From NCBI GenBank assembly GCA_964036665.1, contig OZ038526.1, forward strand, positions 19,902,001 through 19,966,000: DNA of 64,000 nt. The letters are read 5' to 3'. Shown here piece by piece: positions 26,101-35,624 of this stretch. The stretch's first letter is position 1. Every line of letters starts with the position of its first letter. Made by a program: the position numbers and the translations under genes. Below the pieces are notes generated by a model that did no database searches, was not told the DNA's origin, and saw only the letters and a program-made list of their open reading frames with translations. This DNA comes from Gordius sp. MW1 (lineage: Eukaryota; Nematomorpha; Gordioida; Gordea; Gordiidae).

Positions 26101-28064
26101 TAGACTTATGATTAGAACAGAAATATTCATTAAATTATAAGGCCCTAATAATAATTATATCTGTAAAATTTGTGATAAAATCAAACACAAATTTTGGTGC
26201 ATTGTAACTTAGTAATGGAACTTAATTATAAAAGAATATACGAAGCTATAATCTTAAATTATGTAAACGAAAATCTATAGTAATTAAGATAAAAACGTTT
26301 TAAAGTCAAATTTAGCCCTTAAAAGAGGAATGAATGATACAGGTTATACAAAAATTAGAGGTTAAAATCATTAAGCAATTAATAATCTATATATTTAATA
26401 ATATCTGACGTTTCAACCTGTGATTCCACGACCGTTTATATAATCTCTGACCCGTTCAAGCCCGTTTTTTAAATTTCAGGCCCGTTAAAGCCCGTTAAAA
26501 AAATCTGAGGCCCGCTCAAACCCGTTCCATTAATTTAAGCCCGTCCGGGCCAGGCCCGTTAAAATTTTTATAATAAAAAGCCCGTCCGTACCCGCCCGCG
26601 GGCCGGGCCGGGCTTTTAGGCCCGTCCACGGGACGGGCCTGCCCGTGCAGATCTCTACTCATTATATGTTCGAGGCATAACGATGAGCATGCACATACAT
26701 CACTTATAGTATTTTTTAGAAATTATGTATATAGCAAAACAACGTTTGCCGGGTCAGCTAGTATTATATAGAATTCTAAAAAATTGGGTTTTAATAAGAA
26801 AATAACAAAAAACATAAAGATATTGGCATTTATATAATTGACCCCCAAAAATTTATAATTAATGATTTAAATGACACCAACTTGTGATATTAATTATGAT
26901 AATTACTAAACAAATTCACAAACCCTTTTGTAATATATTTTTATAATTATTATAATTTTCTAATTTTATATTAATTAAAATAATATATTAATGATAGATA
27001 AATTTTACTCAGTGTAATACATTGGTAAATTAAACAAAATTGAAATAAAAAAGTTTATATTAAATAACACATATATTACCTATCAAGCCTCGCATAAATT
27101 TGGGCAATTTTGTAATAGAACTCTGCTGTTTGTGAAGGATCATCTTCCCCCATGGATAATTCAGCTGCTTTTATATATAAATCAGCAGCTTTTTCAGGTT
27201 TAGGTCGTTCCAAGATTCTAAAAAAATAAAATAAGTATACTTTTTTAATAAATTTAATATAGATTTTTATCTGTTTTTATAAAAAATAAATATTTAACCC
27301 TTAAATTACAACAAAAAACTGTCAACTAAGTTGATTTAATTATGATGTTTTTTTAATTTCATAAAAAATATTAATTGTAATATTAATAAAATTGATATGG
27401 ACTATTTAGATTTTATTATAAATAACTATATATAATTATATTTAATAAATCTTACTTGGCACCCTTAGTATAAGAAAGGAGGGCAGACCTTGTAGATCCT
27501 TCTTGTAAAAATAAATCAGCAGCTTTACACATATTATTAAAACAGTCATCCCACTCATTCAGTTCTTTTTGTACCAAAGCTGTTTGTTCATAACATCTAG
27601 ATTACATTGAAAATTTACTTTTACAAAATAAAAATTATTACATTACCTGGCTGCTGTTGCTCCGCTAATTAAAAGCAAAAATGAATATAGATTTATGAAA
27701 AATTGTATTACTTATTATGATTAATAATTAATTTAATTACCTATTAGCTTTAATATAAGCATCAGCTGCTTTAATATAAGCAGATTTACACTCTTCAAAT
27801 GCCGATGCATTCTGGAAAGATATGGCTAAAATGTTTTACTTAAATTAAAATGCATAAAACTTATATTTGAAAATATGTAAAATAATATTGGTTTATTACC
27901 AGCTTTATTGTATTCATCTGCTGCGCTGTCATAATCTGAGCTCCATTTGAGTAAAGACTTTTTCAAACTTTTTAAATTTAAAAATAAATCAGGGAATATT
28001 ACTATTTTTCAGCTTTTTCAACGTGCTTAATACCATCTAAAATTTTGGCGTCAGATGGTTTCAT
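14186..28064 (-). CDS. NAPG: gamma-soluble NSF attachment protein (gamma-SNAP), ten exons
   Basis: Exons on the - strand: 28064-28003, 27967-27900, 27825-27741, 27664-27647, 27596-27456, 27217-27080, 17105-16947, 16721-16589, 15277-15029 and 14341-14186. They total 1209 nt (402 residues plus stop) with every phase matching. SNAP proteins link NSF to SNARE complexes for disassembly, at the cytosolic face of membranes. Visible TPR-like helices include HVEKAEKYLKKSLLKW then SSDYDSAADEYNKA, RCYEQTALVQKELNEW, PEKAADLYIKAAEL, CLALVVVHLCREDSV, and the family mark IKNMDND near the end. The human protein is about 312 residues, so this one is roughly 90 longer. The extra C-terminus comes from the last two exons, is charged, and ends in TSEDDLK. 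The last splice (donor after GAG at 15029) is phase-compatible but has a weak donor, so the end is less certain than the core. Intron 1 is only 35 bp, exon 4 only 18 nt, and intron 6 is about 10 kb of mobile DNA. Confidence 0.92.
14933..15028 (-). other. alternative 3' end of gamma-SNAP if the last intron is retained
   Basis: Reading past the weak donor at 15028 stays open to a TAA at 14935-14933. The added residues are strongly hydrophobic (LWLFFPALILMFFLNKF) and then basic (RRLEVGKK). A retained intron would give a tail-anchor-like end to a normally peripheral protein. Splicing to 14341 gives a soluble acidic end instead. Confidence 0.4.
15546..15750. repeat. palindromic MITE copy in gamma-SNAP intron 8
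   Basis: GTGTTGCAAAACAG at the left, AGCCTTTTTTACTACAC at the right, and a GTTTAGTCGACTAAAACC core palindrome at 15687-15704. Orientation and length match the family. Confidence 0.8.
16530..17215. repeat. dispersed GGACAGGACGGACAACC repeat within the gamma-SNAP introns
   Basis: GACAGGACAGGAC blocks followed by ACAACCAAAAACGAGCCC and AATTGCATAG occur at 15312-15362, 16536-16556, 17166-17215 and 19687-19750. Reverse copies are at 21588-21632, 22940-22985 and 33996-34050. Together they form a dispersed family of unknown type. Confidence 0.55.
17255..19345 (-). mobile_element. non-LTR retrotransposon with C-terminal nuclease-like domain, 5' truncated
   Basis: It is flanked by a 40-bp direct repeat (17215-17254 and 19346-19385, one mismatch; core ATTAAAGGGATTTTGGCC), with a poly(A) tail (T run 17255-17268). 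The - strand codes for RT motifs (19379-19059: RPIAIGGVSRRIISKVISK, PHQLGFGVKGG; 18946-17417: PLFCMAIKPLIDEI and the active-site box). After the RT come a Cys/His cluster (CKNCNLPVDEEARHPLHC) and a restriction-like nuclease signature (GRMRPDGPSLIPW..LKWDFTCID). The active box is YLDG where the family has YxDD, and a 14-base C run shifts the frame at QGDPLGP, so this copy is dead. It sits in gamma-SNAP intron 6. Confidence 0.85.
17417..18946 (-). pseudogene. reverse transcriptase with Zn-like cluster and PD-(D/E)XK-like domain, inactive
   Basis: This is a 509-codon open stretch. RT palm residues occur near 18830-18780 (NVWYLDGVTLSGTTEE), with Gly replacing the second catalytic Asp. The poly(C) run at 18878-18891 moves the frame, so the upstream EGIQQGDPLGP motif is read out of frame. 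A Cys/His cluster lies around 17905-17850. RPDG..PW..G near 17740-17690 and WDFTCIDLFAPSNLN resemble endonuclease domains at the C-terminus of some non-LTR elements. The C-terminus is RIFIKTINSHLNCKI. Confidence 0.85.
19059..19379 (-). pseudogene. N-terminal part of the same reverse transcriptase
   Basis: It encodes PQEVRPIIFGAKLIAI, RPIAIGGVSRRIISKVISK, PHQLGFGVKGGCEIATHAA and SFIKLDF, the RT finger region. The stop at 19061-19059 replaces a Lys codon in KLDFKNAFNNLNR, so reading continues as NAFNNLNRNSF. Sequence upstream (over the 40-bp repeat) is absent, consistent with 5' truncation. Confidence 0.8.
20308..21559 (-). mobile_element. mariner transposon, defective
   Basis: Inverted ends are TAGGTTGAGGAAAAAGTTCG on the left and TGGGTTGAGGAGAAAGTTCG (reverse complement of the right), bordered by TA at 20306-20307 and 21560-21561. 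The 1252-bp length is normal for mariner. It is inserted in gamma-SNAP intron 6, in the same orientation as the gene. Confidence 0.93.
20383..21423 (-). pseudogene. mariner transposase, frameshifted
   Basis: The catalytic core reads ILLHDNARPHVA and PPYSPDLAPTDYHLF, with the third catalytic Asp (DYHLF) in a D34D-type arrangement. The middle is in a second frame (21092-20736; GDEKWCLYVN, with the first Asp). The N-terminal helix-turn-helix region (GQNAAETARDICKVYGEG, AQKWFAKFKNGDFD) lies at about 21360-21230 in another frame. At least two frame breaks and internal stops make it non-functional. Confidence 0.9.
21562..23374. other. gamma-SNAP intron 6, repeat-rich, no gene
   Basis: It holds poly(G) tracts (21839-21849, 22039-22050), GGCCCG-rich patches such as 22110-22160 and 22415-22465, a GAGAGA stretch near 22690-22720, and reverse copies of the GGACAGGAC repeat. 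No coding sequence is recognised. Confidence 0.5.
24455..24850 (+). pseudogene. non-LTR (RTE-type) reverse transcriptase C-terminal fragment
   Basis: Broken frames spell INENRLRWYEHILRG, then VLDMEVPEKRGRGRGR, then LRVTWNKAIK, the characteristic end of RTE-like RT proteins (NRLRWYGHV, RGRGRPxxxW). It is preceded by KLDHVTNDFLMTKMNIQPM. It is short, with stops, and has no tail boundaries. Confidence 0.7.
25597..26657. mobile_element. hAT MITE with CCCGT-rich ends
   Basis: Ends are TAGAGATCTGC and GCAGATCTCTA, flanked by CTCTTTAT (25589-25596) and CTCATTAT (26658-26665), 7 of 8 bases equal. Each end carries many GCCCGT repeats in opposite orientation. The AT-rich middle has no ORF. A truncated relative is at 58838-59640. 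Confidence 0.82.
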
Positions 28065-28090
28065 CAAAACGTAGTTACATATTTAGAACC

Positions 28091-28382
28091 AGGCTATGTA
28101 TTCTCGATTTTGAGTGATAAATAACAAAACGTAAAACGCATTTCTTAAACGTTCCATTCCCGAGCGCAATCATCGCGTTCGAATTTGTGTGTTATTGTTT
28201 AAAAATAATCCTTTCAAGTCAAAATTATCTTTAAGGGACAGGGTTAAGGTTCGGGGTTAAGGTTTTAGGTCAGCGTTTTAGGTTAGGGTTAGGGTTTGGG
28301 TTAGGATTAGATGCAATGGAACGTTTAAGAAATGCGTTTGACGTTTTATTATTTATCACTCAAAATCGAGAATACATAGCCT
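28091..28382. mobile_element. 292-bp MITE with a TTAGGG-like core, upstream of gamma-SNAP
   Basis: AGGCTATGTATTCTCGATTT at 28091 is mirrored at 28382, and the inverted repeat continues through ACGCATTTCTTAAACGTTCC, about 70 bp per arm. The centre holds GGTTAGGGTTAGGGTTTGGG (28270-28300). It starts 26 bp before the gamma-SNAP ATG (the gene reads leftward), so it overlaps that gene's 5' UTR or promoter. Confidence 0.8.
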
Positions 28383-28559
28383 AGGCCTTACATTTAACAC
28401 ATGTGATTTTTCCTTTCAAGTCAACTCAGAAACGGTCAACTGGGAAAAAACCTTCTAATCTCATCTAATCTCCCCAATCTAGCAGTGAGCCGAACACCAA
28501 CCACCTAATCTCACCTAATCTCAACAAAATAATCAGAAAGCGGCTGCGCATACCTACTA

Positions 28560-28594
28560 GGGTTAGGGTAAGGGTTAGAGTTAGGGTTAGGGTT
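28560..28594 (+). repeat. second TTAGGG-like short array
   Basis: GGGTTAGGGTAAGGGTTAG and GTTAGGGTTAGGGTTA form about six degenerate hexamers. It is separate from the array inside the MITE. 28440-28530 just before it holds repeated CTAATCTCA units. Confidence 0.7.
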
Positions 28595-28808
28595 ATCCAT
28601 TTATACTCCAATATAAAACCATCTATCACATTAATGCATTATCGTTAAGTAGTTTAATATTGTGCGATCTGTAGCTTTTTATATTTATATTTATTATAAA
28701 AGTTATAACATTATGCAAATTTACTTTACAAGCGTATGTTCATATGCTTTAAAAGCATTAACAACGACATCCATCCATCGTTTTTGTTCAGTTGTATGTT
28801 TCCCAATT

Positions 28809-29480
28809 TTTTTTTTTTTTTTTTTAAAAAGTTTATTTGTTAAAAATCCGCTGATAGTAATATAATATAAATACATGAAATATAAAAGGCAAAATGCGCC
28901 GAATAAAATAATACACTATTCGGATATATCATCATCGAGGGGATCTTCCAAAATTGGCCAAGAATCCGCGAACGATTTAAAGTTGTACTTGGCTATAAGA
29001 ATACCAAGTCTTTGTTTTAGTAAAAAGGGTACTGAATGTTTAGACGGGGGAGAACGTCTTCCAACCTCTTTAAAAAAAGCTAAGGCCTGTTTGCCAAAGG
29101 TGCCTGAACACGAAGCAACCAATGGAATAAAAATATTTGAGGATAATAGGGCTTTGTATTTTTGGTTTTCCGCCCCTCTGCAACAGCTAAAGAATCATTG
29201 TTGCAGTTAGAGGGGGCAAATAGGTCAATACATGTGAAGTCCCATTTAAGGTGAAGACCATTGCTCCATGGGACTAAAGAAGATCCATCAGGACGCATAC
29301 GTCCCTCCAAGGCGGGGTCCGATGGCTCCAAGATGGATGGAATCTTTGCTCTCTTCAGGGCACTTTGAATTAAGGCGTGGCCTTATAGTGTCTAGCATAT
29401 TTGAATTTGTTTGCCAGGCAGTGTAAGGGATGCCTGGCTTGTTCGTCTACGAGTATGCTGCAATTTCGGCAAGTAAATGA
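28809..29480 (-). pseudogene. 5'-truncated non-LTR retrotransposon, nuclease end and tail
   Basis: A T run at 28809-28825 is its poly(A) tail. The - strand encodes CRNCSILVDEQARHPLHC, then PSILEPSDPALEGRMRPDG, LKWDFTCIDLFAPSNCN and SCSGTFGKQALAFFKEVG in several frames. It is the same family as 17255-19345 but clearly a separate insertion. Confidence 0.8.
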
Positions 29481-29937
29481 TTCGTGATTTTTGAATATAA
29501 ATATTGTAGCTGATAGGCTGGTTGAGATGGAGATAGTCATATATAAGATACAATAGCCATTTCAGAATGCAAAGAGATAAAAAAAAAGGTAATGCCCCCC
29601 CCCCTTTATGGGAGAAAAATTTTAAACGATAACTTTTAAATGAAAAATTTTTTTGTCTTATGCCCCGCCGCCTATATAAACTTAACATTAAATAATATAG
29701 AATCTGAGTGGCAAAACAATTTATATTATTATCTTTAAAATTGAATATTAGCATGAGATCCACAATTGCGCTTTTATAATCACTTACTCATTTCATATAA
29801 CTAAATTTGAATTTATAAGGAGATAAGAAATTTTATTTGTAATAAGTTATGTTTTGTGACAAATAATGTTTAGTTTTAATGTTAAATTATATGAGGGGTA
29901 TGATAACAGTAAATCGGTTGAGTTGTTGTGTTTAGAG
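29481..29937. other. AT-rich spacer
   Basis: No gene or element boundary seen. The ORF on the - strand (29763-29392) overlaps the truncated retrotransposon and has no domain. Confidence 0.45.
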
Positions 29938-30828
29938 ACTGTTCACATAAATTAGGAAAAAATAGACTATAAAAAGGGGTGTTATTTGACTGCTAAGTAA
30001 ATAATTACAAATTGCTAAGAAATTTATGCTAAGTATTTTAATTAAAGTGCTAAGTATTTTAAAAACGCTAAGAATTTTATGCTAAGTAATTTAATCTAAA
30101 TGTTAAGTACTTTAAAGGAAATGCTAAGTATTTTATTTTTAAACGCTAAGTATTTTAAAGGAAATGCTAAGTATTTTATTTTTAAATTCTACCTTTTTTA
30201 ATTTTAAATGCTAAGTTTTTATTATTAAATTGCAAAGTTTTATTTTGATATGCTAAGTTTTTTATTAGAATGCTAAGTCTTTTATTAAAAAAATCTAAAT
30301 TATGAATTTTAATCAAAATACTGAGTATTAAAAAAATATAAGATTAATTATAAGGTTTTAAAGCTAAAAAGGACAAAGTTTTAGTAGTAATAATTTCAAA
30401 TAAAATGTTTAAAAATGCTAGGTTTTCTATTTCGAAGTGCTAAGTTATTATAAGTTTTTTTCAAAGTTTTATTTATGACACGAAAAAGTGTTACTATTTG
30501 AAGTTGAGTTTTAATGGGAATTTTTTAATTAGTTACCAAAATTTATAGTTGAAAAATATAATATTCAATTTATATTGTTATATTATAAAAAATAATTTAT
30601 TTTAGATTTGAATAAAAAAATTATGATTATTTATTTGTAAATGAAGAAATGCCCTTCATGTTCTATAATGACTTCACATATAAAAGAATCTAAATAGGCA
30701 ATAGGATAATATATAGAGATTTATTCAACTACAATATATAATTATTATAACGGTGGCTTGTATATATATTTATTGGACTATCAAAGCTTTTTTAGCTTTA
30801 GGAGGTCTTCCACGTCTTCTTTTTTCTC

Positions 30829-32593
30829 CTATTGTGACATTTTTGGCTTCTTAGGCGGTTTGCATAATTTTAGTGTTAGGGCTAACCCTATTACATGCTT
30901 GCAGATGTAATTATTGTGAAATGAGGGGCAACTGCATTGACCCTTTTGCCACATATGGCTTTCTTCAAGGAAGGTTATGGACCAGGCCTTAAAACTTTGC
31001 TTTTTAAAATCCTCATAGGAGGCCCAGTCATCTATTCTGATTCTTGTATCCTGATTTATTAATTGACTTATTTTGGCTGGTACAACATAAACTTTTTTTA
31101 TTATTATTGTTGTACATTTGGCATTTTTGTTGAGCTTTGCCCATTGGTAGCTTTCTATCCAAAGCTTCGTTGAAATTGTTGGAGAAGATGCTATTGTAAC
31201 ATGTTGTAATTGGTAATATATAGACCACTTTTCAACCATATCCATTGCAACAATTTTAAATCGGGCAAGAGGGATTCGTTCCCTTAATGTTTAATAATCT
31301 TTTATTGTTCTATTCGTTGATTCCAAACAGTTGTTTGTGGTTGGAGTATAAAGGCGATAACCAGTGTACCATGTATTATTCTTATTGATCCATTCCTTCT
31401 TAAAATAATCAATAAATGTAGGTATTTTGAAGTCCCATTTTAGAAGGAACAATTTTGGCGCTTTCAGAAAAACATTTTCCTTCTGTCAAAGCTGTAGCTC
31501 GTCACTGTCTTCAATTAATTCATCTTGACAGTGCTTAACAACTAACATCACCTATTCCAGAATAATATAATTATAAATAAGTTAAGTACTTTTTTTGCTA
31601 TGTTTCTTTTCACATGAGCCCAATTTCATCCCCAAAGACAGCTTTTAAAGCATTATGAATTGCACTGGCTGCATCAGTGACAAGAACTTAAAAAACTGGA
31701 TTTTTATTACTAAATTTCATGACCTCACTAGTCAAACTTTGAAACATGAACTTGAAGTCTTCCTTGGTTTATGAGAAGCCACACAAACCCCCAAGGGATG
31801 AAATTTTTTGTCAAGATCTGAGAGACCCACAACTAGAAGTGGAAAACCTTGCCTCATAATTTTATAAGTAGCATCAGCATGCAATACTTCTGAAAGGTGG
31901 GAGTTTAATAACAACCTAAAAAATATATAAAACAAACAGTAACCATTTCTTTTTACCTTTTGGTTGAAATAAAAATTTGAATCTTCCCTCTTCGTAAGAT
32001 GGTTCATAGGCAACTATGTAGGGAGTGTCCTCCTCCGAAAGAATCGATTTTTCACTTAGCCATAATTCTAGTTCCCCTTAGCTTATATTTGAGGCACCGT
32101 ACTTTCTTTTCCTGAGTGCTGTCAAAAAAATTTCTTAATTGAGGCATTGATGTTGTCTATTTCGGTTTTAGACTCAATTCAAACATACGATAGACTTCAG
32201 TTTTAACAGAATCATCAATTTTACTCAAGTTTGAGGGAGTAGATTGATGGGTGTGCAAAGAATTAGCATTATACACAACAACTCTTTCTGATGTTGATTC
32301 ATAAAGCAAAAAACATCGTGCTTCGCATTTCACTCCACGAAACTTAACTTGTTTGTCTATTTAAATACCATTTAAAATTACAATACCATTAATACACTTT
32401 TATGCCTTCCTCAGTTTTTCGATACCAAAAGCCCCATGTATTTTCGGGTTTTTGCCTCACACTCATTATCATAGGTGGCCTTTTTTAACCATTCAATCGA
32501 TCTGTACAACTGCCTGCTATGAATTTTAACCCCTGAGCTTCCTGCTTCTTCCTCTTCGTCTGATAAATAAGGCGAAATTTGTTGGACTTCCAA
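30829..32593 (-). pseudogene. MULE transposase, fragmented
   Basis: From the N-terminus: 32593-32411 (acidic, SDEEEEAGSSG), then a FLYWCH-like region near 32340-32240 (KCEARCFLLYES and ANSLHTHQS). The catalytic MULE domain follows at 32013-31732 (EVLHADATYKIMRQGFPLLV and KKFHPLGVCVASHK). The SWIM zinc finger is at about 30960-30870 (CSCPSFHNNYICKHVIGLAL). Stops and frameshifts separate the parts. The enzyme would cut and move the element in the nucleus, but this copy is broken. Confidence 0.8.
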
Positions 32594-32779
32594 AATTAAG
32601 CAATTAAATGAATGTATGTCAAATTGGTGTGTGATCTTGGCGCCAAAGAACGCCAGTTATTGTTCGATCACAATATCATATTAAATGTTATATAAAAAAC
32701 AGACAGCTTAAATTGTTTTAAAATTTATAAAATCTTTTGAATACTTAGCATATTATATTTATAAACCTAGCATACCCGT

Positions 32780-33286
32780 TCTAGCAAAAGGCCATCATCC
32801 TCTACACTGCCACTACAGCAAGGGGCGGCATCCCCGTCATGCCACAATAAATAAAATAATCGGACAATTTTTGAAGAAAGCTGGCTTTCTTAATTCAATG
32901 GAACCCACTGGCCTAAGCTCCACTGACGGCAAAAGACCCGACGGTGTAACAATCATCCCGTGGGCTCGTGGCCTAAACGCCTGCTGGGACTTCACTGCAG
33001 TGGATATATTTGCCAAATCTAACGCTTCCCCGACCTCATCTCTTTTACTGAGAGAAAGAAAGTGGAAAAATACAAATACCTCAGCAATATTAATTTTGTA
33101 CCAGTATTAGCCACAACCCTCGGTAATTTAGGTCCCGAGGGCAGCCAATTTCTTAAACAAACATCAAAATTTATAACCTCCATTACACACGATCCCAAAG
33201 AATTTTTATATATCAAGCAGAAAATCACCATGGAAATTGTAAAATCTAATACAACCTCAATCCATGGCTCGATGCCAGCTTATTAA
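32780..33286 (+). pseudogene. non-LTR retrotransposon C-terminal fragment inside the MULE
   Basis: The + strand reads HHPLHC, then KRPDGVTIIPWARGL, CWDFTAVDIFAKSN and, one frame on, PEGSQFLKQTSKFITSIT. This is the same domain order as at 17417-18946 but a distant relative. The frame break is near 33070. No poly(A) tail or target duplication was seen. Confidence 0.75.
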
Positions 33287-34080
33287 TTTAATATGTTTTA
33301 GCATATAACATACATATTTATTCGGAAATAAACTTCTATCGATTTAATTAAATACTTAGCATAATTTATTTAAATACTTATCAAATAATTTAAATACTTG
33401 GCACAATTTACTTAGCAATAATTTAAATACTTAGCATAATATATTTAAATACTTAGCATATAATTTAAATACTTAGCAAAACATTAAAATACTTAGCAAA
33501 CAAATAAAATCCTTAGCAAATATATAAAATACTTAGCAAAACAGTAAAATACTTAGCAAGATTTATTTAAATACTTAGCAAATGAATAAAATACTTAGCA
33601 TTTGAATTCAATACTTAGCATTAATTTAAATACTTAGCAAACAAATTAAATACTTAGCAAATGAATAAAATACTTAGCAATGACGCTAAAAATACTTAGC
33701 AATTTGAATAAAATACTTAGCAAATAATTTGTTGTGTATAAAAAGTCTTTCGCCGAATATTTTTGATTGATAGCTTTTATACGGTGTAACTTATTTTTTC
33801 GTTTTTATAATTTAAATCTCGCCTCAAATTTTATAACAAAATTATAAGTCTGGCCTGGGCTCAAATTTTTACATAATAAAACATAGAGCCCATCTCAAAT
33901 AATGATTATAAAATCTAAAAATAATCCGAACGAAAAATATTTTTCTTGAGATTTAAAATAAATTAATGAATTTTTAACATATTAAATATTAATTGCTATG
34001 CAATTTATGGGCTCGCTTTTTGTTGTCCGTCCGTCCGTTGTCTGTCCGCCCGTCCGTTTTTATTTTTTAATAAACAAGTG

Positions 34081-35616
34081 TAGTGTTTTGATCTCGTCTC
34101 GATCTCGATAACAAAATCTCGTCTCGTCTCGGGAGCGATTATGAAGATCTCGTCTCCTCGGTCTAGAAAATTCTCGGTCTCGTCTCATCTCGACAAGAAT
34201 TCTCGTCTCGTCTCGACTTTTAAAAAAAATTATATACGGAATAAAAATTTCTCCTGTTTTATTAAAAATATTAAATGTTAAAAAATCCAAATGGCAAACT
34301 TTTATATTTATTGAAAAACATATTGTTCTAGGAAATTATAACATTTGTATTAATATCACCATGTCTGTCAACTATAAATAGACTTAGAAAATTTTAAATT
34401 CGCTCATAGGTGACTTAGTTGCATAATTGAGAAAATGAGACCCTTTAAAAATCTTGGCTAATGCTTCAAAGCAGACCTTAACATATTTAAGGCAATAGAA
34501 CTCCATTGATATTACCATCATCTATAGTCCATTGTTATTTTCATTTTTACTATAACGTCATAAATCCCAAAGTGCGAGTGACTTTTAATGATAATATTAT
34601 TATTTACAGAATTGATAACTAGTTGCACATATTAAAACGTTGTAGAAACAACAATAAAAGCAGCATTATTATAGGATTAAGAACATAAGGTTTTAAACTT
34701 TAAATCAAAGTGCGCATATTTATGACAAAAGTCATTATAATCAACTTCCAATTTTAACTAACTTTGTCATTAAATAGTTATTTATCGAATACAAAATAGG
34801 TTCGTATATTTATTTTATATCGCACAATTATAGAAATTATAGTAAATTTGACACCTGCCAACCCACCATATAATGTGAAAATTAATGCATATGACAAAAC
34901 TATGTAGTCTCATAATGTCTTATTAAGGTTCAAAAATTTATGAGGTATACTATTAGTTGAAGTATAAAAACTTCTATAAAACTCATGATTTAAGATTTTT
35001 CTATAACGGTGTCATTAAATACTCTATTGTACTTTTGAATTCGTTAAGCGGGTGCTCACTTAACTTGTATAATATTCAAAGTGATTGACCACCAATTTAT
35101 TATAACAGCATCATGCAGGATGAGTAACTGTAACTGCGAAATTTAAATATGCTTCAGTAATATTTACTATCCATCAGAACTCATTCTAAGCTTAAATTTT
35201 GTAATATTTAATAATGCTATGTATACAAATATGTTATAAATATATAATAAAAATATTCACATACCCTAAGGGTCAACCATACTTTGGTAAATGATGGCCA
35301 CATTTTAAATTTTTGCACAAATATATAATATTTACTACACTTAGGAATTTTTTTAATACCAAATATATTTTATACTTATTGATTTACACTTAATACCTTA
35401 AAAGTAAATCATGTAAATTAAAATACACAATAATTTACTAAAATCTAACAATCAATAAAAAGTCGAGATCTCGCCGAAAAAATCTCGTATCGTCTCGTCT
35501 CGACTCGACATCAAAATTTTCGTCTCGATCTCGGGTCATTTTTCGAATTCTCGTCTCGTCTCGATTTTTCGAGACGAGACGAGACCGAGAATTTTCTCGG
35601 TTTTTCCGTATCACTA
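34081..35616. mobile_element. hAT-like MITE with TCTCGTCTCG-rich ends
   Basis: Flanks AACAAGTG (34073-34080) and AACAAGTG (35617-35624) are a perfect 8-bp duplication. Ends are TAGTGTTTTG and CCGTATCACTA. Inside each end is a run of TCTCGTCTCG/CGAGACGAG units, inverted to each other. The middle is AT-rich with no ORF. Confidence 0.85.
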
Positions 35617-35624
35617 AACAAGTG

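Larger units (their letters stand above)
23375..26760 (+). mobile_element. non-autonomous Helitron-derived block with an inserted hAT MITE
   Basis: 23395-23520 (AAAATGTCAATCAAACGCA type sequence and TTTGAATATACA..GTATCACT) matches the 5' part of the full Helitron at 37715-37820. The block ends at 26760 with TTTGCCGGGTCAGCTAG followed by T, a Helitron 3' terminus like the one at 44740. Its 5' TC end was not identified. Two copies of GGGCTCCGCCCCT (about 23802 and 24907) lie inside. Confidence 0.6.
29938..33745 (-). mobile_element. MULE (Mutator-like) transposon with TGCTAAG-array termini
   Basis: The left terminus (29985-30440) has about 14 units of TGCTAAGTATTTTA. The right terminus (33345-33725) has about 17 inverted units (AAATACTTAGCA). 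In between, the - strand encodes FLYWCH-like, MULE and SWIM domains. The exact ends are unresolved; I used the GTTCACA near 29938 and TTTGTTGTG near 33735. A non-LTR fragment (32780-33290) is inserted in its right half. Confidence 0.75.

Noticed and set aside
28245-28600. True telomere or chromosome end
   Set aside because: The TTAGGG-like units are few, degenerate and lie between a MITE and other sequence within a chromosome.
28875-29210. 111-codon + strand ORF
   Set aside because: Antisense of the non-LTR nuclease region on the - strand.
34060-34290. ORF rich in RDRDE/RRD residues
   Set aside because: It is the translation of TCTCGTCTCG repeats at the end of a hAT MITE, not a real SR-like protein.
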